The notes: generated by a model from the letters alone, not told the origin. DNA of 21,582 nucleotides from an uncultured Lachnospiraceae bacterium (GCA_910577835.1 CAJTOU010000046.1:1-21582), one strand, 5' to 3'; shown: positions 8,341 to 16,077, counted from the stretch's first letter. Translations and numbers: made by a program.

Positions 8341-8937
8341 TTATAATTCTGTTCTTCCTTCCAGTGCCCTGTATAATGTCATCTCATCAATGTATTCCAA
8401 ATCACCGCCTACCGGCACACCGCTGGCAATTCTTGTTACTTTGACTCCAAGGGGCTTCACCAGCTTGCTGATATACATTGCTGTTGTTTCACCCTCCACA
8501 CTTGAATTGGTAGCAATAATAATTTCCTCTACTTCACCCTTTAAGCGCTCAATCAATTCTTTAAGCTTAATATCATTCGGGGAAATTCCAAGCATTGGTG
8601 AAATCGCTCCGTGCAATACATGATATACCCCGTTATATTTTCCCGTTTTTTCATATGCTGCCAAATCCCTCGTATTTTCAACCACCATAATCATCTTATG
8701 ATTGCGCCCTTTTCCCTTGCAAATCGGACACAGCTCATCATCAGTCAATGTAAAACATTCCCGACAGTATCGCACATTATTCTTTGCCTCAACCATTGCA
8801 TTTGCAATAGACTCTACCTGTTCTTTCGGCATATTGATAATATGAAATGCCAGTCTTCCAGCAGTTTTCGCTCCGATTCCCGGTAATCTTGACAGCTCCT
8901 CGATTAATTTTGATATATGACTGCTGTAATATTCCAT
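8341..8937 (-). CDS. recR: Recombination mediator protein RecR
   Basis: A 198-aa protein of the usual RecR length. RecR forms ring-like oligomers and works with RecO (and RecF) to load RecA on gapped DNA. It has a helix-hairpin-helix (LSRLPGIGAKTAGRLAFHI, residues 15-33), a four-cysteine zinc motif (C58, C61, C70, C73) and a Toprim domain from about residue 80, opening with IMVVE and followed by a YHVLHG strand-turn. The start codon overlaps the stop of ybaB as ATGA, so translation is coupled. The dnaX-ybaB-recR order is the classic conserved cluster of Gram-positive and many other bacteria. Confidence 0.97.
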   Translation of the reverse strand: MEYYSSHISKLIEELSRLPGIGAKTAGRLAFHIINMPKEQVESIANAMVEAKNNVRYCRECFTLTDDELCPICKGKGRNHKMIMVVENTRDLAAYEKTGKYNGVYHVLHGAISPMLGISPNDIKLKELIERLKGEVEEIIIATNSSVEGETTAMYISKLVKPLGVKVTRIASGVPVGGDLEYIDEMTLYRALEGRTEL

Positions 8938-9281
8938 CAGAACGGAAAGCCTCCTCCAAGGCCACCGGTGATTTTTGCCATCTCTGACTGCGTCATTTCC
9001 TCCATTTTTCTTAACGCCTCATTTACTGCTGCCATAATAAGGTCTTCTAGCATTTCAATATCATCCGGGTCAACTGCCTCCGGCGCAAGCTTTACCTTTA
9101 TCACTTCCTTTTTACCGGAAACCGTTACCTCCACAGCCCCGCCGCCGGCTGCTGCTGTTACTTCCTTTTCTTCAAGCGCCGCCGTGGTTTCCTCCATCTG
9201 ACGCTGCATTCTCTGCGCCTGCTTCATCAGATTATTCATGTTTCCAGGCATGCCTCCCGGAAATCCACCTCTCTTTGCCAT
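8937..9281 (-). CDS. ybaB: YbaB/EbfC family nucleoid-associated protein
   Basis: A 114-aa protein with the typical Gly/Met/Gln-rich N-terminus (MAKRGGFPGGMPGNMNNLMK), a coiled helix (QRMQRQMEETTAALEEKEV), a central strand core and the C-terminal helix EMTQSEMAKI with a Gly tail. The family forms dimers that bind DNA and is generally encoded between dnaX and recR, as here. The ribosome site GAGGAGG lies in the last codons of dnaX, and its stop overlaps the recR start. Confidence 0.96.
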   Translation of the reverse strand: MAKRGGFPGGMPGNMNNLMKQAQRMQRQMEETTAALEEKEVTAAAGGGAVEVTVSGKKEVIKVKLAPEAVDPDDIEMLEDLIMAAVNEALRKMEEMTQSEMAKITGGLGGGFPF

Positions 9282-9283
9282 TT

Positions 9284-10861
9284 TTAAAAATCCTCCTCTA
9301 TAATTTCCATATTGATATTTTTTGTAATCTCTGTAAATGTATCTTCAAACCGTTTTTCTTCTTCCAGAAGTTTTACCTCCACCTTAACTTCCTTTCCAAT
9401 TTCCTGTATAATCAACGTTTCTATCTCCTGAATCGTGTTTTCTCTATTGATAATCAGATAACCGTTTTTATCCTGTGTAACAATCAAAAGCTGCCCCTCT
9501 CCGGTAACTGTCAGCCGGACATTTTTCAGATACATACTGGCAGGTCTTGTCACTCTGCTCTGTATACGTCCCCAGTTATTGACTGCTTCCTGTATTTCCT
9601 CAGGCACAGCGATTTTTGGTTTTTCAGGCTGAGGCTTCTCTATGTCTGATATTTCGGCAGCCTTTGATTCCTGATTAACCATGGAAGCATAAGCAAATCC
9701 ATTTGTTTCTATATTTTTTTCCAGATTCGCTATCCTGTTTAACACGGCTTCAAGATTATTTTCCATCTGTGGTTTTGACAGCTTTACAATCGCTACCTCT
9801 GCAAGCACTCTTTTTGATGTGGAATATTTCATTTGATTAGACAGCTCTGACAAAATACGGATATATCTCATCACCGTGTTCTCATCTGTCATTTCTGCTT
9901 CTTCCCGCAAAGCTGAAAGCCTTTCCTCCGACATTTCAAGCATCTCGGAAATATCAGCTCCCTTTGCAGTCGTGACAAGCAGCAGGTTCCTTAAATACCA
10001 TGTAAAATCGCTGATAAACTGCGACAAATCCCTGCCTGTCATAATCACATACTCCAGCCTGTGCAGCGCGCCCATAGTATCGCCCGCAAGAATTAGCCGC
10101 AACATGATACTGAAAGTCTCCATATCCACAGCCCCAAGCACTTCAAGCACTCTTTCATAAGTCAAATCCTGACCGAGATAAAAGGCAATGCACTGGTCCA
10201 GAAGACTCAGTGCATCGCGCATGGAGCCGTCGGCTGCCTTCGCCACATATCTGACAGCTCTGTCCTCAGCTTCGACTCCCTCTTTATCCATCAGTTCTTT
10301 AAGTCTTGCAGCTATCACATCTATTGTAATCCGCTTAAAATCGTATCTCTGACAGCGTGAAAGAATCGTCACCGGTATTTTATGTGATTCGGTGGTCGCC
10401 AGAATAAAAATCACATAAGACGGCGGCTCCTCCAGAGTCTTCAGCAGAGCATTAAAAGCCCCCACAGACAACATATGCACTTCATCGATAATATAAACCT
10501 TATATCTTCCCTCTGTTGGAGGATACTGCACATTTTCCTTTATATCCCTGATATTATCCACACCATTGTTGGACGCCGCATCTATCTCAATCACATTCAT
10601 GGAGGCTCCTGCTGAAATTGCCTTGCAACATGAACATTCCCCGCAGGGGCTTCCATCTCTGATATCCTGACAGTTTACAGCTTTTGCCAGTATTTTGGCA
10701 ATAGTGGTTTTGCCGGTTCCTCTTGTTCCACAGAACAAATAGGCATGCCCGATTCTATCCGCCCTTATCTGATTTTTTAATGTAGTCACAATATGCTCCT
10801 GGCCTTTTACTTCCTCAAAGCTGTCCGGCCGGAACTTTCTGTATAAAGCTGTATAAGACAT
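9284..10861 (-). CDS. dnaX: DNA polymerase III subunit gamma/tau
   Basis: A 525-aa clamp-loader ATPase. It starts with the diagnostic YTALYRKFRPDSF (residues 3-15). The Walker A is GTRGTGKT (45-52). Zinc-binding cysteines are at 64, 73, 76 and 79. The Walker B is IIDEVHM with D126-E127, and the SRC motif is present in SRCQRYDFKR. The C-terminal third is more variable and would contact the polymerase and helicase. The start is preceded by CGGAG. The gene lies 53 bp after the PFK gene with no terminator between, so co-transcription is possible. I did not find an obvious slippery run that would force a gamma frameshift product, though I did not search exhaustively. Confidence 0.97.
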   Translation of the reverse strand: MSYTALYRKFRPDSFEEVKGQEHIVTTLKNQIRADRIGHAYLFCGTRGTGKTTIAKILAKAVNCQDIRDGSPCGECSCCKAISAGASMNVIEIDAASNNGVDNIRDIKENVQYPPTEGRYKVYIIDEVHMLSVGAFNALLKTLEEPPSYVIFILATTESHKIPVTILSRCQRYDFKRITIDVIAARLKELMDKEGVEAEDRAVRYVAKAADGSMRDALSLLDQCIAFYLGQDLTYERVLEVLGAVDMETFSIMLRLILAGDTMGALHRLEYVIMTGRDLSQFISDFTWYLRNLLLVTTAKGADISEMLEMSEERLSALREEAEMTDENTVMRYIRILSELSNQMKYSTSKRVLAEVAIVKLSKPQMENNLEAVLNRIANLEKNIETNGFAYASMVNQESKAAEISDIEKPQPEKPKIAVPEEIQEAVNNWGRIQSRVTRPASMYLKNVRLTVTGEGQLLIVTQDKNGYLIINRENTIQEIETLIIQEIGKEVKVEVKLLEEEKRFEDTFTEITKNINMEIIEEDF

Positions 10862-10913
10862 ATTAAACTCCGAAACTTATTTCATATGAAAACTTATTAA
10901 ACCTAGAAACTTA
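10862..10913. repeat. Degenerate direct repeat in the pfkA-dnaX gap
   Basis: Two 18-bp copies, 10862-10879 and 10896-10913, share 15 of 18 positions and sit 34 bp apart. The end of the PFK gene looks like a third, weaker copy. The copy nearest dnaX carries its ribosome site, so this may be local duplication of a leader. No terminator or SRP RNA was seen here. Confidence 0.6.
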
Positions 10914-11984
10914 CTAATCTCCAAAACTGATACCTACTGCTTTTGCTTCTTTAATAATAGATGCATCCGGGTCTACGGTTTTCAGCTTTCCGGCAACCTC
11001 TGACAGCGGAATCCGAACGATTTCGCCATTTTTGATTCCTACCAACTTTCCATAATCTCCCTGCATAATCATTTCTGCCGCTGCCGCGCCAAATCTTGTA
11101 GAAAGCACCCTGTCATAAGGACATGGACTTCCGCCTCTCTGTGTATGTCCCGGAATGGTTACCCTGATTTCCTGTCCGGTCTTTTCTTCAATTTTCTTGC
11201 CGATTTCATAGGATACTGACGGATATGGTCTTGCCGCCAGTTTAGCCTTGTATTCTTTCTTTGAAAGCTTTGCATCCTCCCTAGATATAGCACCCTCTGC
11301 AACTGCAAGAATCGAAAATCTCTTTCCATCTCTGGTTCTCTTTTCAATTGCCTGCACTACTTTATTGATATCATAAGGAATCTCCGGAATCAGAATAATA
11401 TCCGCCCCGCTTGCAAGACCCGCATGCAATGTCAGCCAGCCTACCTTATGTCCCATTACTTCCACAATAAATACACGTCCATGGGAAGCTGCCGTTGTAT
11501 GAATGCAGTCAATCGCATCAGAAGCGATATTTACCGCACTTTGAAAACCAAATGTCATATCGGTTCCCCAAAGGTCATTGTCGATTGTCTTTGGGAGCGA
11601 CACTACATGCAGTCCTTCCTCACTGAGAAGATTTGCTGTTTTCTGTGAACCGTTTCCACCTAAAACTACCAGACAGTCAAGATTCAGCTTTTTATAAGTT
11701 TTTTTCATCGCCTCCACTTTATTAAAACCATCTTCTCCAATTACTCTCATAAGCTTAAACGGCTGACGGCTGGTTCCAATAATTGTTCCGCCTTCTGTCA
11801 GAATACCCGAAAAATCGCTCGGCTTCATAATCTTGTATTCTTCTCTCATAAGCCCTTTATAGCCCTCTAAGAATCCGATAATCTCAATATCCTTTACATT
11901 GTTATAAAGGGATTTTGCAACACCTCTCATGGTTGCATTCAAGCTCTGGCAGTCCCCGCCACTTGTCAACATTCCTATCCTCAT
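10914..11984 (-). CDS. pfkA: 6-phosphofructokinase (clostridial subtype)
   Basis: A 356-aa enzyme phosphorylating fructose 6-phosphate at C1 in glycolysis. It has the nucleotide-site GGD (9-11), GTSR (70-73), GGNGS (109-113), the catalytic loop PKTIDND (131-137, D135 as base) and the effector/substrate motif GHTQRGGSP. By alignment with E. coli PfkA, G112 corresponds to Gly104, typical of ATP users. K132 corresponds to residue 124, where Lys is typical of pyrophosphate-linked or group III enzymes. N111 replaces the metal-binding Asp103. The phosphoryl donor is therefore not certain from sequence; ATP is favoured by Gly104. The ribosome site is AAGGAGG. The leader of about 120 bp has no convincing promoter but holds a 14-bp duplication. 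Confidence 0.93.
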   Translation of the reverse strand: MRIGMLTSGGDCQSLNATMRGVAKSLYNNVKDIEIIGFLEGYKGLMREEYKIMKPSDFSGILTEGGTIIGTSRQPFKLMRVIGEDGFNKVEAMKKTYKKLNLDCLVVLGGNGSQKTANLLSEEGLHVVSLPKTIDNDLWGTDMTFGFQSAVNIASDAIDCIHTTAASHGRVFIVEVMGHKVGWLTLHAGLASGADIILIPEIPYDINKVVQAIEKRTRDGKRFSILAVAEGAISREDAKLSKKEYKAKLAARPYPSVSYEIGKKIEEKTGQEIRVTIPGHTQRGGSPCPYDRVLSTRFGAAAAEMIMQGDYGKLVGIKNGEIVRIPLSEVAGKLKTVDPDASIIKEAKAVGISFGD

Positions 11985-12030
11985 AGTTTGCCTCCTTGCT
12001 TTCTTTTCTTTAAAAATATTTATAAAAAAT

Positions 12031-12053
12031 AGGTTAATAAAAACAGGTTAATA
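12031..12053. repeat. 14-bp spaced duplication in the PFK leader
   Basis: AGGTTAATA occurs at 12031-12039 and 12045-12053, each preceded by an A-rich run, in the region upstream of the PFK gene. It could be a pair of regulator half-sites or simple slippage. No consensus promoter was recognised in 11985-12104. Confidence 0.5.
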
Positions 12054-12104
12054 TATACAATCCGTCTTTGACTATTTATGTATCAGACTACTTTCAGGTA
12101 AAAC

Positions 12105-12281
12105 TCAGCCTGTCACTGCCTTTAAATTTTTCTCCACAAGAGTTCTTGCCATCATAACCTGATGACCACATCCCTTGCATTTCAGCCGAAAATCTGCACC
12201 AGTCCGCAGCACTTCCCACTCAAAGCTGCCACAGGGATGCTTTTTCTTTAATTTTATCACATTTCCTACATTCAGTTCCAT
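12105..12281 (-). CDS. DUF951 family small protein
   Basis: A 58-aa protein with the complete DUF951 pattern: N-terminal VGNVIKLKKKHPCG, then EWEVLRTGADFRLKCKGCGH. Cys17, Cys35 and Cys38 with nearby His could bind a metal. The family is widespread in Firmicutes and of unknown function, with a nucleic-acid-binding look (small beta protein, Lys-rich loop). I chose the ATG at 12281 because it has AAGGAG eight bases upstream and matches the usual family start. A longer frame from 12359 would begin inside the cheX terminator. Confidence 0.9.
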   Translation of the reverse strand: MELNVGNVIKLKKKHPCGSFEWEVLRTGADFRLKCKGCGHQVMMARTLVEKNLKAVTG

Positions 12282-12323
12282 CACAGCAGCTCCTTCCTTG
12301 CAGACATCTTTATCTGCCGACTG

Positions 12324-12352
12324 ATTATATTGATTGTGTTGACTGCTTAAAA
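12324..12352 (-). promoter_or_regulatory. Candidate promoter for the DUF951 gene
   Basis: On the minus strand there is TATAAT at 12324-12329 and a weak TTTTAA 17 bp upstream at 12347-12352, made of the T-run of the preceding terminator. It would give a leader of about 40 bases. The -10 is perfect, the -35 poor. Confidence 0.45.
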
Positions 12353-12381
12353 AACTCATCCAGATAGTTTATCTGGATGAG
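12349..12381 (-). terminator. Rho-independent terminator of cheX
   Basis: A perfect 12-bp stem (arms 12355-12366 and 12370-12381, CTCATCCAGATA with its complement) with a three-base loop is followed on the minus strand by six T. It begins 15 bp after the cheX stop codon. There is no T-run on the plus side, so it acts in one direction. Confidence 0.92.
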
Positions 12382-12396
12382 CCTCATTTCGATACG

Positions 12397-12870
12397 TTAT
12401 TCTTCTCCTACACACAAATATAGTGCAAATAACTCTGCTCCATTCTCCAGCATTGGTATTCTGAGGGCCTGTACATCTGTCTGCAATGTAAGATTATCTC
12501 CCTGCATGGAAAAAGGCGGGGTTATATCCATGGCAATTCCACTTGAGGCAAAGAGAGTAGCTGTGTTGCCCATAATCATATTGCTCAATTCACACAAAGC
12601 AGATTTTGCCATCTCATCAAGAGTTTCTATCGGCATTCCCATCATCATCTTACTTGCGAATATTTTTGCATTCCCCTCTGTCATGGCAAGCAGAACTTGT
12701 CCCTTCAGGGCACCGGTAACGCCGACTCCCAATATAACAGAAGTGCCCGGAAAATTTAATTTTGCAATTTCCGGCTTTCCAACTGTAACTTTGATTTGTG
12801 TTGCCATTTCAATTACACTCTGGCTGGACTGCAAAAACGGGTTTATATGTGCTACATTTAAAGCTTTCAT
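12397..12870 (-). CDS. cheX: CheX family chemotaxis phosphatase
   Basis: A 157-aa CheX/CheC-like protein. It has the N-terminal helix INPFLQSSQSVIEMAT, the core VTGALKGQVLLAMTEGNAKIF, and the phosphatase helix with the ExxN motif (E94, N97) in CELSNMIMGN. The ending LFALYLCVGEE is also typical. Members remove phosphate from CheY-P or other response regulators. A single ExxN motif as in CheX is present. I chose the ATG at 12870, eight bases after GGTGG, over the in-frame GTG at 12888. The gene stands alone with its own promoter and terminator, away from any visible chemotaxis operon, and faces away from the hemerythrin-like gene. Confidence 0.88.
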   Translation of the reverse strand: MKALNVAHINPFLQSSQSVIEMATQIKVTVGKPEIAKLNFPGTSVILGVGVTGALKGQVLLAMTEGNAKIFASKMMMGMPIETLDEMAKSALCELSNMIMGNTATLFASSGIAMDITPPFSMQGDNLTLQTDVQALRIPMLENGAELFALYLCVGEE

Positions 12871-12906
12871 AATAAGTTTCCACCCCACAATTTCTTTTTA
12901 TTTTTT

Positions 12907-12935
12907 AGTATACCATAAGAAACAAATAACATCAA
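12907..12935 (-). promoter_or_regulatory. Sigma-A promoter of cheX
   Basis: On the minus strand TTGATG (12930-12935), a 17-bp spacer and TATACT (12907-12912) give a near-consensus promoter with a leader of about 30 bases. Confidence 0.85.
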
Positions 12936-13022
12936 ACTTTTTTTATTAAAATTTTTAGAAAATTTCTGAACAGATACCTTGTATTTGCCATATTTTTAAC
13001 TTATCATATTTTGAGATTGTAA

Positions 13023-13051
13023 TAGACAAAACAAAAAATTTCCTATATAAT
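13023..13051 (+). promoter_or_regulatory. Sigma-A promoter of the hemerythrin-like gene
   Basis: TAGACA (13023-13028), a 17-bp spacer and a perfect TATAAT (13046-13051) lie upstream of a GGGAGG ribosome site at 13071. Together with the cheX promoter this makes 12889-13084 a divergent control region of about 196 bp; no shared operator was recognised between them. Confidence 0.8.
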
Positions 13052-13084
13052 AAAACAAATTTAAATGAATGGGAGGAACAGGTT

Positions 13085-13957
13085 ATGGATGAAGCAAAAT
13101 GGAACAGCCATTTAAATATCGGCATAGAAGAAATTGACAATGCTCACCGCAGACTTTTTTTTACCATCTGCAAACTGATTAGGCTCAATGCAGATAAAAG
13201 CTACTCCAGAAAAGAGCTTCAAGAGGAAATCAAAATTTTTAAGAATTATACAATAAAATATTTTTCCTCTGAAGAGCTGTATATGAAGTATACAAATTAC
13301 AACCGTTATGTCAATCATAAACGTCTGCATGACCGGTTATGGGATAAAATTATGCCAGTATTTGAAAAAGAAATGCAGGACTCCGAATATTCAGTAGAAT
13401 CTATCCAGCACTTTCTGGGTACCTGCATGGGCTGGCTTATTGGACATATTCTAATCGAAAGCCGTGCTATTACAGGACATATTCCGGTAAATGGACAATA
13501 TGAAAAAGAGGATGAACGGACCAATACTCTGGAGCAGTCGATTATTCAGCTTATACAGGAATCCTTCCTGATAAATGCCCATACTGTAAGCAGAGATTAT
13601 AAGGTAAAAGATTTTGATAAAGGAGTTTATTATCATTTAAAATATCTTGCCAATGACGGACAAATAAGAAATTTCTGGCTGTCCTTTGAGGAATGTTTTC
13701 TTTTCTACATATTTAAAGAATTTTCCGGAAGAATTGTTTATGAAATGGATGAAGTCCTGATTTATGTTGTCAGACAGCTTTTACAGCATCTAATCAAGCG
13801 TATCGGGGTATATTTTAAATCAGAAGGAATCTTTCGTCTGACCAGTGAAGATATTCTCACTGTCAATGAGCTTGCCGATATATTTGAAAAAGAACAGCCG
13901 CCTTACAGACTATTGTTTGATACAGAGTATGGGCAGTTTGCATTTTGTATTAAATAA
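13085..13957 (+). CDS. Hemerythrin-like protein with a C-terminal possible CheX-like domain
   Basis: A 290-aa protein. Residues 1 to about 130 are a bacteriohemerythrin four-helix bundle: W6, H21 in DNAHRRLFFTI, E63 in SSEELYM, H78 and H82 in HKRLHDRL, and H121 in WLIGHI. Two ligands of the usual seven differ. Tyr59 stands where the HF..EE motif has His, and Ser126 where the HIxxxD motif has Asp (Glu125 is adjacent). Oxygen or iron binding may therefore be altered. Residues about 150-290 are not a family I recognise with certainty. Their pattern (a Gly-Val-Tyr strand, FEECFLFYIFKEFSG, a long amphipathic helix, and a final strand YGQFAFCIK) resembles CheX/CheC, but without ExxN. The gene diverges from cheX and ends at its own terminator. 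A sensory role is inference. Confidence 0.8.
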   Translation: MDEAKWNSHLNIGIEEIDNAHRRLFFTICKLIRLNADKSYSRKELQEEIKIFKNYTIKYFSSEELYMKYTNYNRYVNHKRLHDRLWDKIMPVFEKEMQDSEYSVESIQHFLGTCMGWLIGHILIESRAITGHIPVNGQYEKEDERTNTLEQSIIQLIQESFLINAHTVSRDYKVKDFDKGVYYHLKYLANDGQIRNFWLSFEECFLFYIFKEFSGRIVYEMDEVLIYVVRQLLQHLIKRIGVYFKSEGIFRLTSEDILTVNELADIFEKEQPPYRLLFDTEYGQFAFCIK

Positions 13958-13976
13958 AATAAATAGTTTGTATAAT

Positions 13977-14044
13977 CTTGTCATGTGAATAACCTTACCA
14001 TGTGAATCATTTTACCATATGAATACTCCTGCCGTGTGAAGCGA
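13977..14044. repeat. Four 17-bp tandem repeats in the 3' trailer
   Basis: CATGTGAAT or a close variant recurs at 13982, 13999, 14016 and 14033, exactly 17 bp apart. The last unit is part of the terminator stem-loop. Copies diverge progressively toward the terminator. Confidence 0.85.
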
Positions 14045-14072
14045 AATGCACCATGCGGCAGGAGTATTTTTT
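14023..14072 (+). terminator. Rho-independent terminator after the hemerythrin-like gene
   Basis: A 12-bp perfect stem (ATACTCCTGCCG at 14023-14034 with its complement at 14056-14067) encloses a 21-base loop and is followed by T's to 14072. There is no T-run on the minus side. Confidence 0.9.
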
Positions 14073-14231
14073 CAGGAAATTACTTCTCTTTTCCTATAAT
14101 GCAGTTCTTATAGAAGAGCTATTGTTCAATAAAATGTAAGAAAGATTTTCACAAACTTATAATGTCACCAGCACTTTGTTCTTTTCTGCAAAAATAAAAG
14201 CTTATACTATCAAAAAATGAAGATATTTTAC

Positions 14232-14260
14232 AAGACTTTTAAAAATCTTTGCTTTATAAT
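14232..14260 (+). promoter_or_regulatory. AraC/EamA promoter with palindrome over the -35 region
   Basis: A perfect TATAAT sits at 14255-14260 but no good -35 is present. Instead an 18-bp near-palindrome (14232-14249, AAGACTTTTAAAAATCTT, 16 of 18 positions symmetric) covers that place. This is the layout of an activator- or repressor-controlled promoter, possibly autoregulated by the AraC protein. The regulator is inferred. Confidence 0.5.
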
Positions 14261-14284
14261 GATTTCAGCAAGGAGGAAATACAG

Positions 14285-15115
14285 ATGAAAAAAGAAACCA
14301 GAACTGTTGTTTATGATGAATTACTGCATATTGAAGCCTACCGTTTTGAGGGAATTGTGCAGCCATTTCCGAATCATTTCCATGAGCATTATGTGATTGG
14401 TTTTGTGGAAAACGGAGAACGCTGCCTGTCTTGCAGAAACAAAAATTACACAATCAGGCAGGGAAGTGTTGTTCTGTTTAATCCAGGGGATAATCATTCC
14501 TGCGTACAGACTGATAATGGTATGCTTGATTATCGCGGCTTTAATATCAGCAGGAAAATTATGCTTGATTTAGCGGAAGAAATAACAGGAAAACAGGAAC
14601 TTCCGGGATTTTCAAAAAATGTAATTTATGACAATGAAGTAATCTGTTATTTACGCCCATTACATGAAATGGTAATGAATGGTAACAGTGAATTTGGAAG
14701 AGAAGAAAATCTGTTATTCCTGCTGTCCAGCCTGATTCAAAATTATAGCCAGCCTTTTGAAAGCTGCATCCCGGAGTGCAGACAGGAGATTGAAAAAGCC
14801 TGTAAATTTATGGAGTGGCATTTTACAGAACACATATATTTAGACCAGATTTGCCGCCATGCGGGACTTAGCAGGTCAACGTTACTTCGGGCATTTACAA
14901 AGTCAAAGGGGATTACCCCTTATCGTTATTTGGAAACAATTCGTATTAATGAAGCAAAAAAACTGTTGTCAAACGGTGTATCTCCACTTGATACGGCAAT
15001 AAGAACGGGCTTTTCAGACCAAAGCCATTTTACAAATTATTTTACCAGCTTTATAGGACTTGCTCCGGGTGTATATCACAAAATATTTTCTGAAAAAGAC
15101 AAGGACGGTGAATAG
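14285..15115 (+). CDS. AraC family transcriptional regulator
   Basis: A 276-aa regulator. The N-terminal cupin domain (about residues 15-110) carries HFHEHYVIGFVENGER and GSVVLFNPGDNHSC, likely the ligand pocket. The C-terminal double helix-turn-helix (about 180-270) contains ICRHAGLSRSTLLRAFTKSK and AIRTGFSDQSHFTNYF with a final GLAPGVY. I chose the ATG at 14285 because AGGAGG lies eight bases before it; the longer frame from 14249 begins within the promoter. The EamA transporter gene begins four bases after the stop, so it probably controls that exporter. The inducing ligand is unknown. Confidence 0.92.
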   Translation: MKKETRTVVYDELLHIEAYRFEGIVQPFPNHFHEHYVIGFVENGERCLSCRNKNYTIRQGSVVLFNPGDNHSCVQTDNGMLDYRGFNISRKIMLDLAEEITGKQELPGFSKNVIYDNEVICYLRPLHEMVMNGNSEFGREENLLFLLSSLIQNYSQPFESCIPECRQEIEKACKFMEWHFTEHIYLDQICRHAGLSRSTLLRAFTKSKGITPYRYLETIRINEAKKLLSNGVSPLDTAIRTGFSDQSHFTNYFTSFIGLAPGVYHKIFSEKDKDGE

Positions 15116-15119
15116 AATA

Positions 15120-16001
15120 ATGAAAAAACAAGGGCATTTAGCAGCTTTGTTTACAATTCTTATATGGGGAACCACGTTTATTTCCACCAAAATTCTGCTT
15201 GCAGATTTTGAACCGATAGAAATTTTATTTTTTCGCTTTGTTATGGGTTATATAGCTTTATTGACAGTTTATCCACACCGTTTGAAAAAATTGAGCCGAC
15301 AACAGGAAATAACCTTTGTTGCTGCGGGTTTTTGTGGAGTATGTCTGTATTATTTACTGGAAAATATTGCATTAACCTATACAATGGCTTCCAACGTAGG
15401 AGTGATTATATCAGTTGCTCCTTTTATTACTGCAATATTGGCACACCTTTTTATAAAGGCAGAAGAAAAATTACAGATAAATTTTTTTATTGGCTTTATT
15501 GTTGCAATAGCAGGAATTATATTAATCAGCTTTAATGGTTCTCAGTTAAAATTAAATCCTGTCGGGGATATTCTGGCATTTGCGGCTGCTTTTACATGGG
15601 CCTGTTATTCTATCCTTACTAAAAAGATAGGCAGTTTTGGACTTTCTGTCATTCTTACAACGCGCAGAACATTTTTTTATGGTATTTTATTTATGATACC
15701 CGCATTGTCTTTATCTGATTTTCAGTCAGATATGTCACGTTTTACAGATATAACAAATCTGCTTAATATTCTGTATTTAGGAATCGGGGCATCTGCTCTG
15801 TGTTTTGTGACATGGAATTATGCTGTCAAGATATTAGGAGCTGTCAAGACAAGTATTTATATATACATGGTTCCTGTGATAACTGTTATAACATCTGTAT
15901 TGATTTTAAGAGAAACAGTTACATGGATTTCCATAACAGGAACAGCATTATCTGTCGCAGGACTATTTCTTTCTGAATATAATGGAAGCAAAAAAAACTG
16001 A
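15120..16001 (+). CDS. EamA family (DMT) transporter
   Basis: A 293-aa inner-membrane protein with about ten predicted membrane helices arranged as two EamA repeats. The first begins AALFTILIWGTTFISTKILL, the second near VGDILAFAAAFTWACYSILT. The end is TALSVAGLFLSEY. Such carriers export amino acids or other small metabolites; the substrate cannot be told. I chose the ATG at 15120, which starts at the family's usual position; a longer in-frame ORF begins inside the AraC gene. The ribosome site is weak, so coupling to araC translation is likely. Confidence 0.92.
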   Translation: MKKQGHLAALFTILIWGTTFISTKILLADFEPIEILFFRFVMGYIALLTVYPHRLKKLSRQQEITFVAAGFCGVCLYYLLENIALTYTMASNVGVIISVAPFITAILAHLFIKAEEKLQINFFIGFIVAIAGIILISFNGSQLKLNPVGDILAFAAAFTWACYSILTKKIGSFGLSVILTTRRTFFYGILFMIPALSLSDFQSDMSRFTDITNLLNILYLGIGASALCFVTWNYAVKILGAVKTSIYIYMVPVITVITSVLILRETVTWISITGTALSVAGLFLSEYNGSKKN

Positions 16002-16077
16002 AAAATTATTCGTATATTGCAGAGAATATCAATTTCGTAAAATATATCTTTATTATTATCAAAGGAGGTTTTATAAA

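Larger units (their letters stand above)
13958..14284. other. 327-bp non-coding stretch between hemerythrin-like and AraC genes
   Basis: It holds four 17-bp tandem repeats (13977-14044), a strong plus-strand terminator (14023-14072), a small 7-bp hairpin (14103-14120, AGTTCTT with AAGAGCT) and the AraC promoter region. Nothing else is recognised between 14121 and 14231. Confidence 0.7.

Noticed and set aside
10862..10913. SRP RNA gene expected near dnaX in some Firmicutes
   Set aside because: The gap is only 52 bp and shows no SRP RNA fold or motif.
12282..12359. Longer N-terminus for the DUF951 protein
   Set aside because: It starts inside the cheX terminator and lacks a ribosome site; the family start at 12281 has one.
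12871..12888. GTG start six codons upstream for cheX
   Set aside because: The GTG overlaps the GGTGG ribosome site of the better ATG at 12870.
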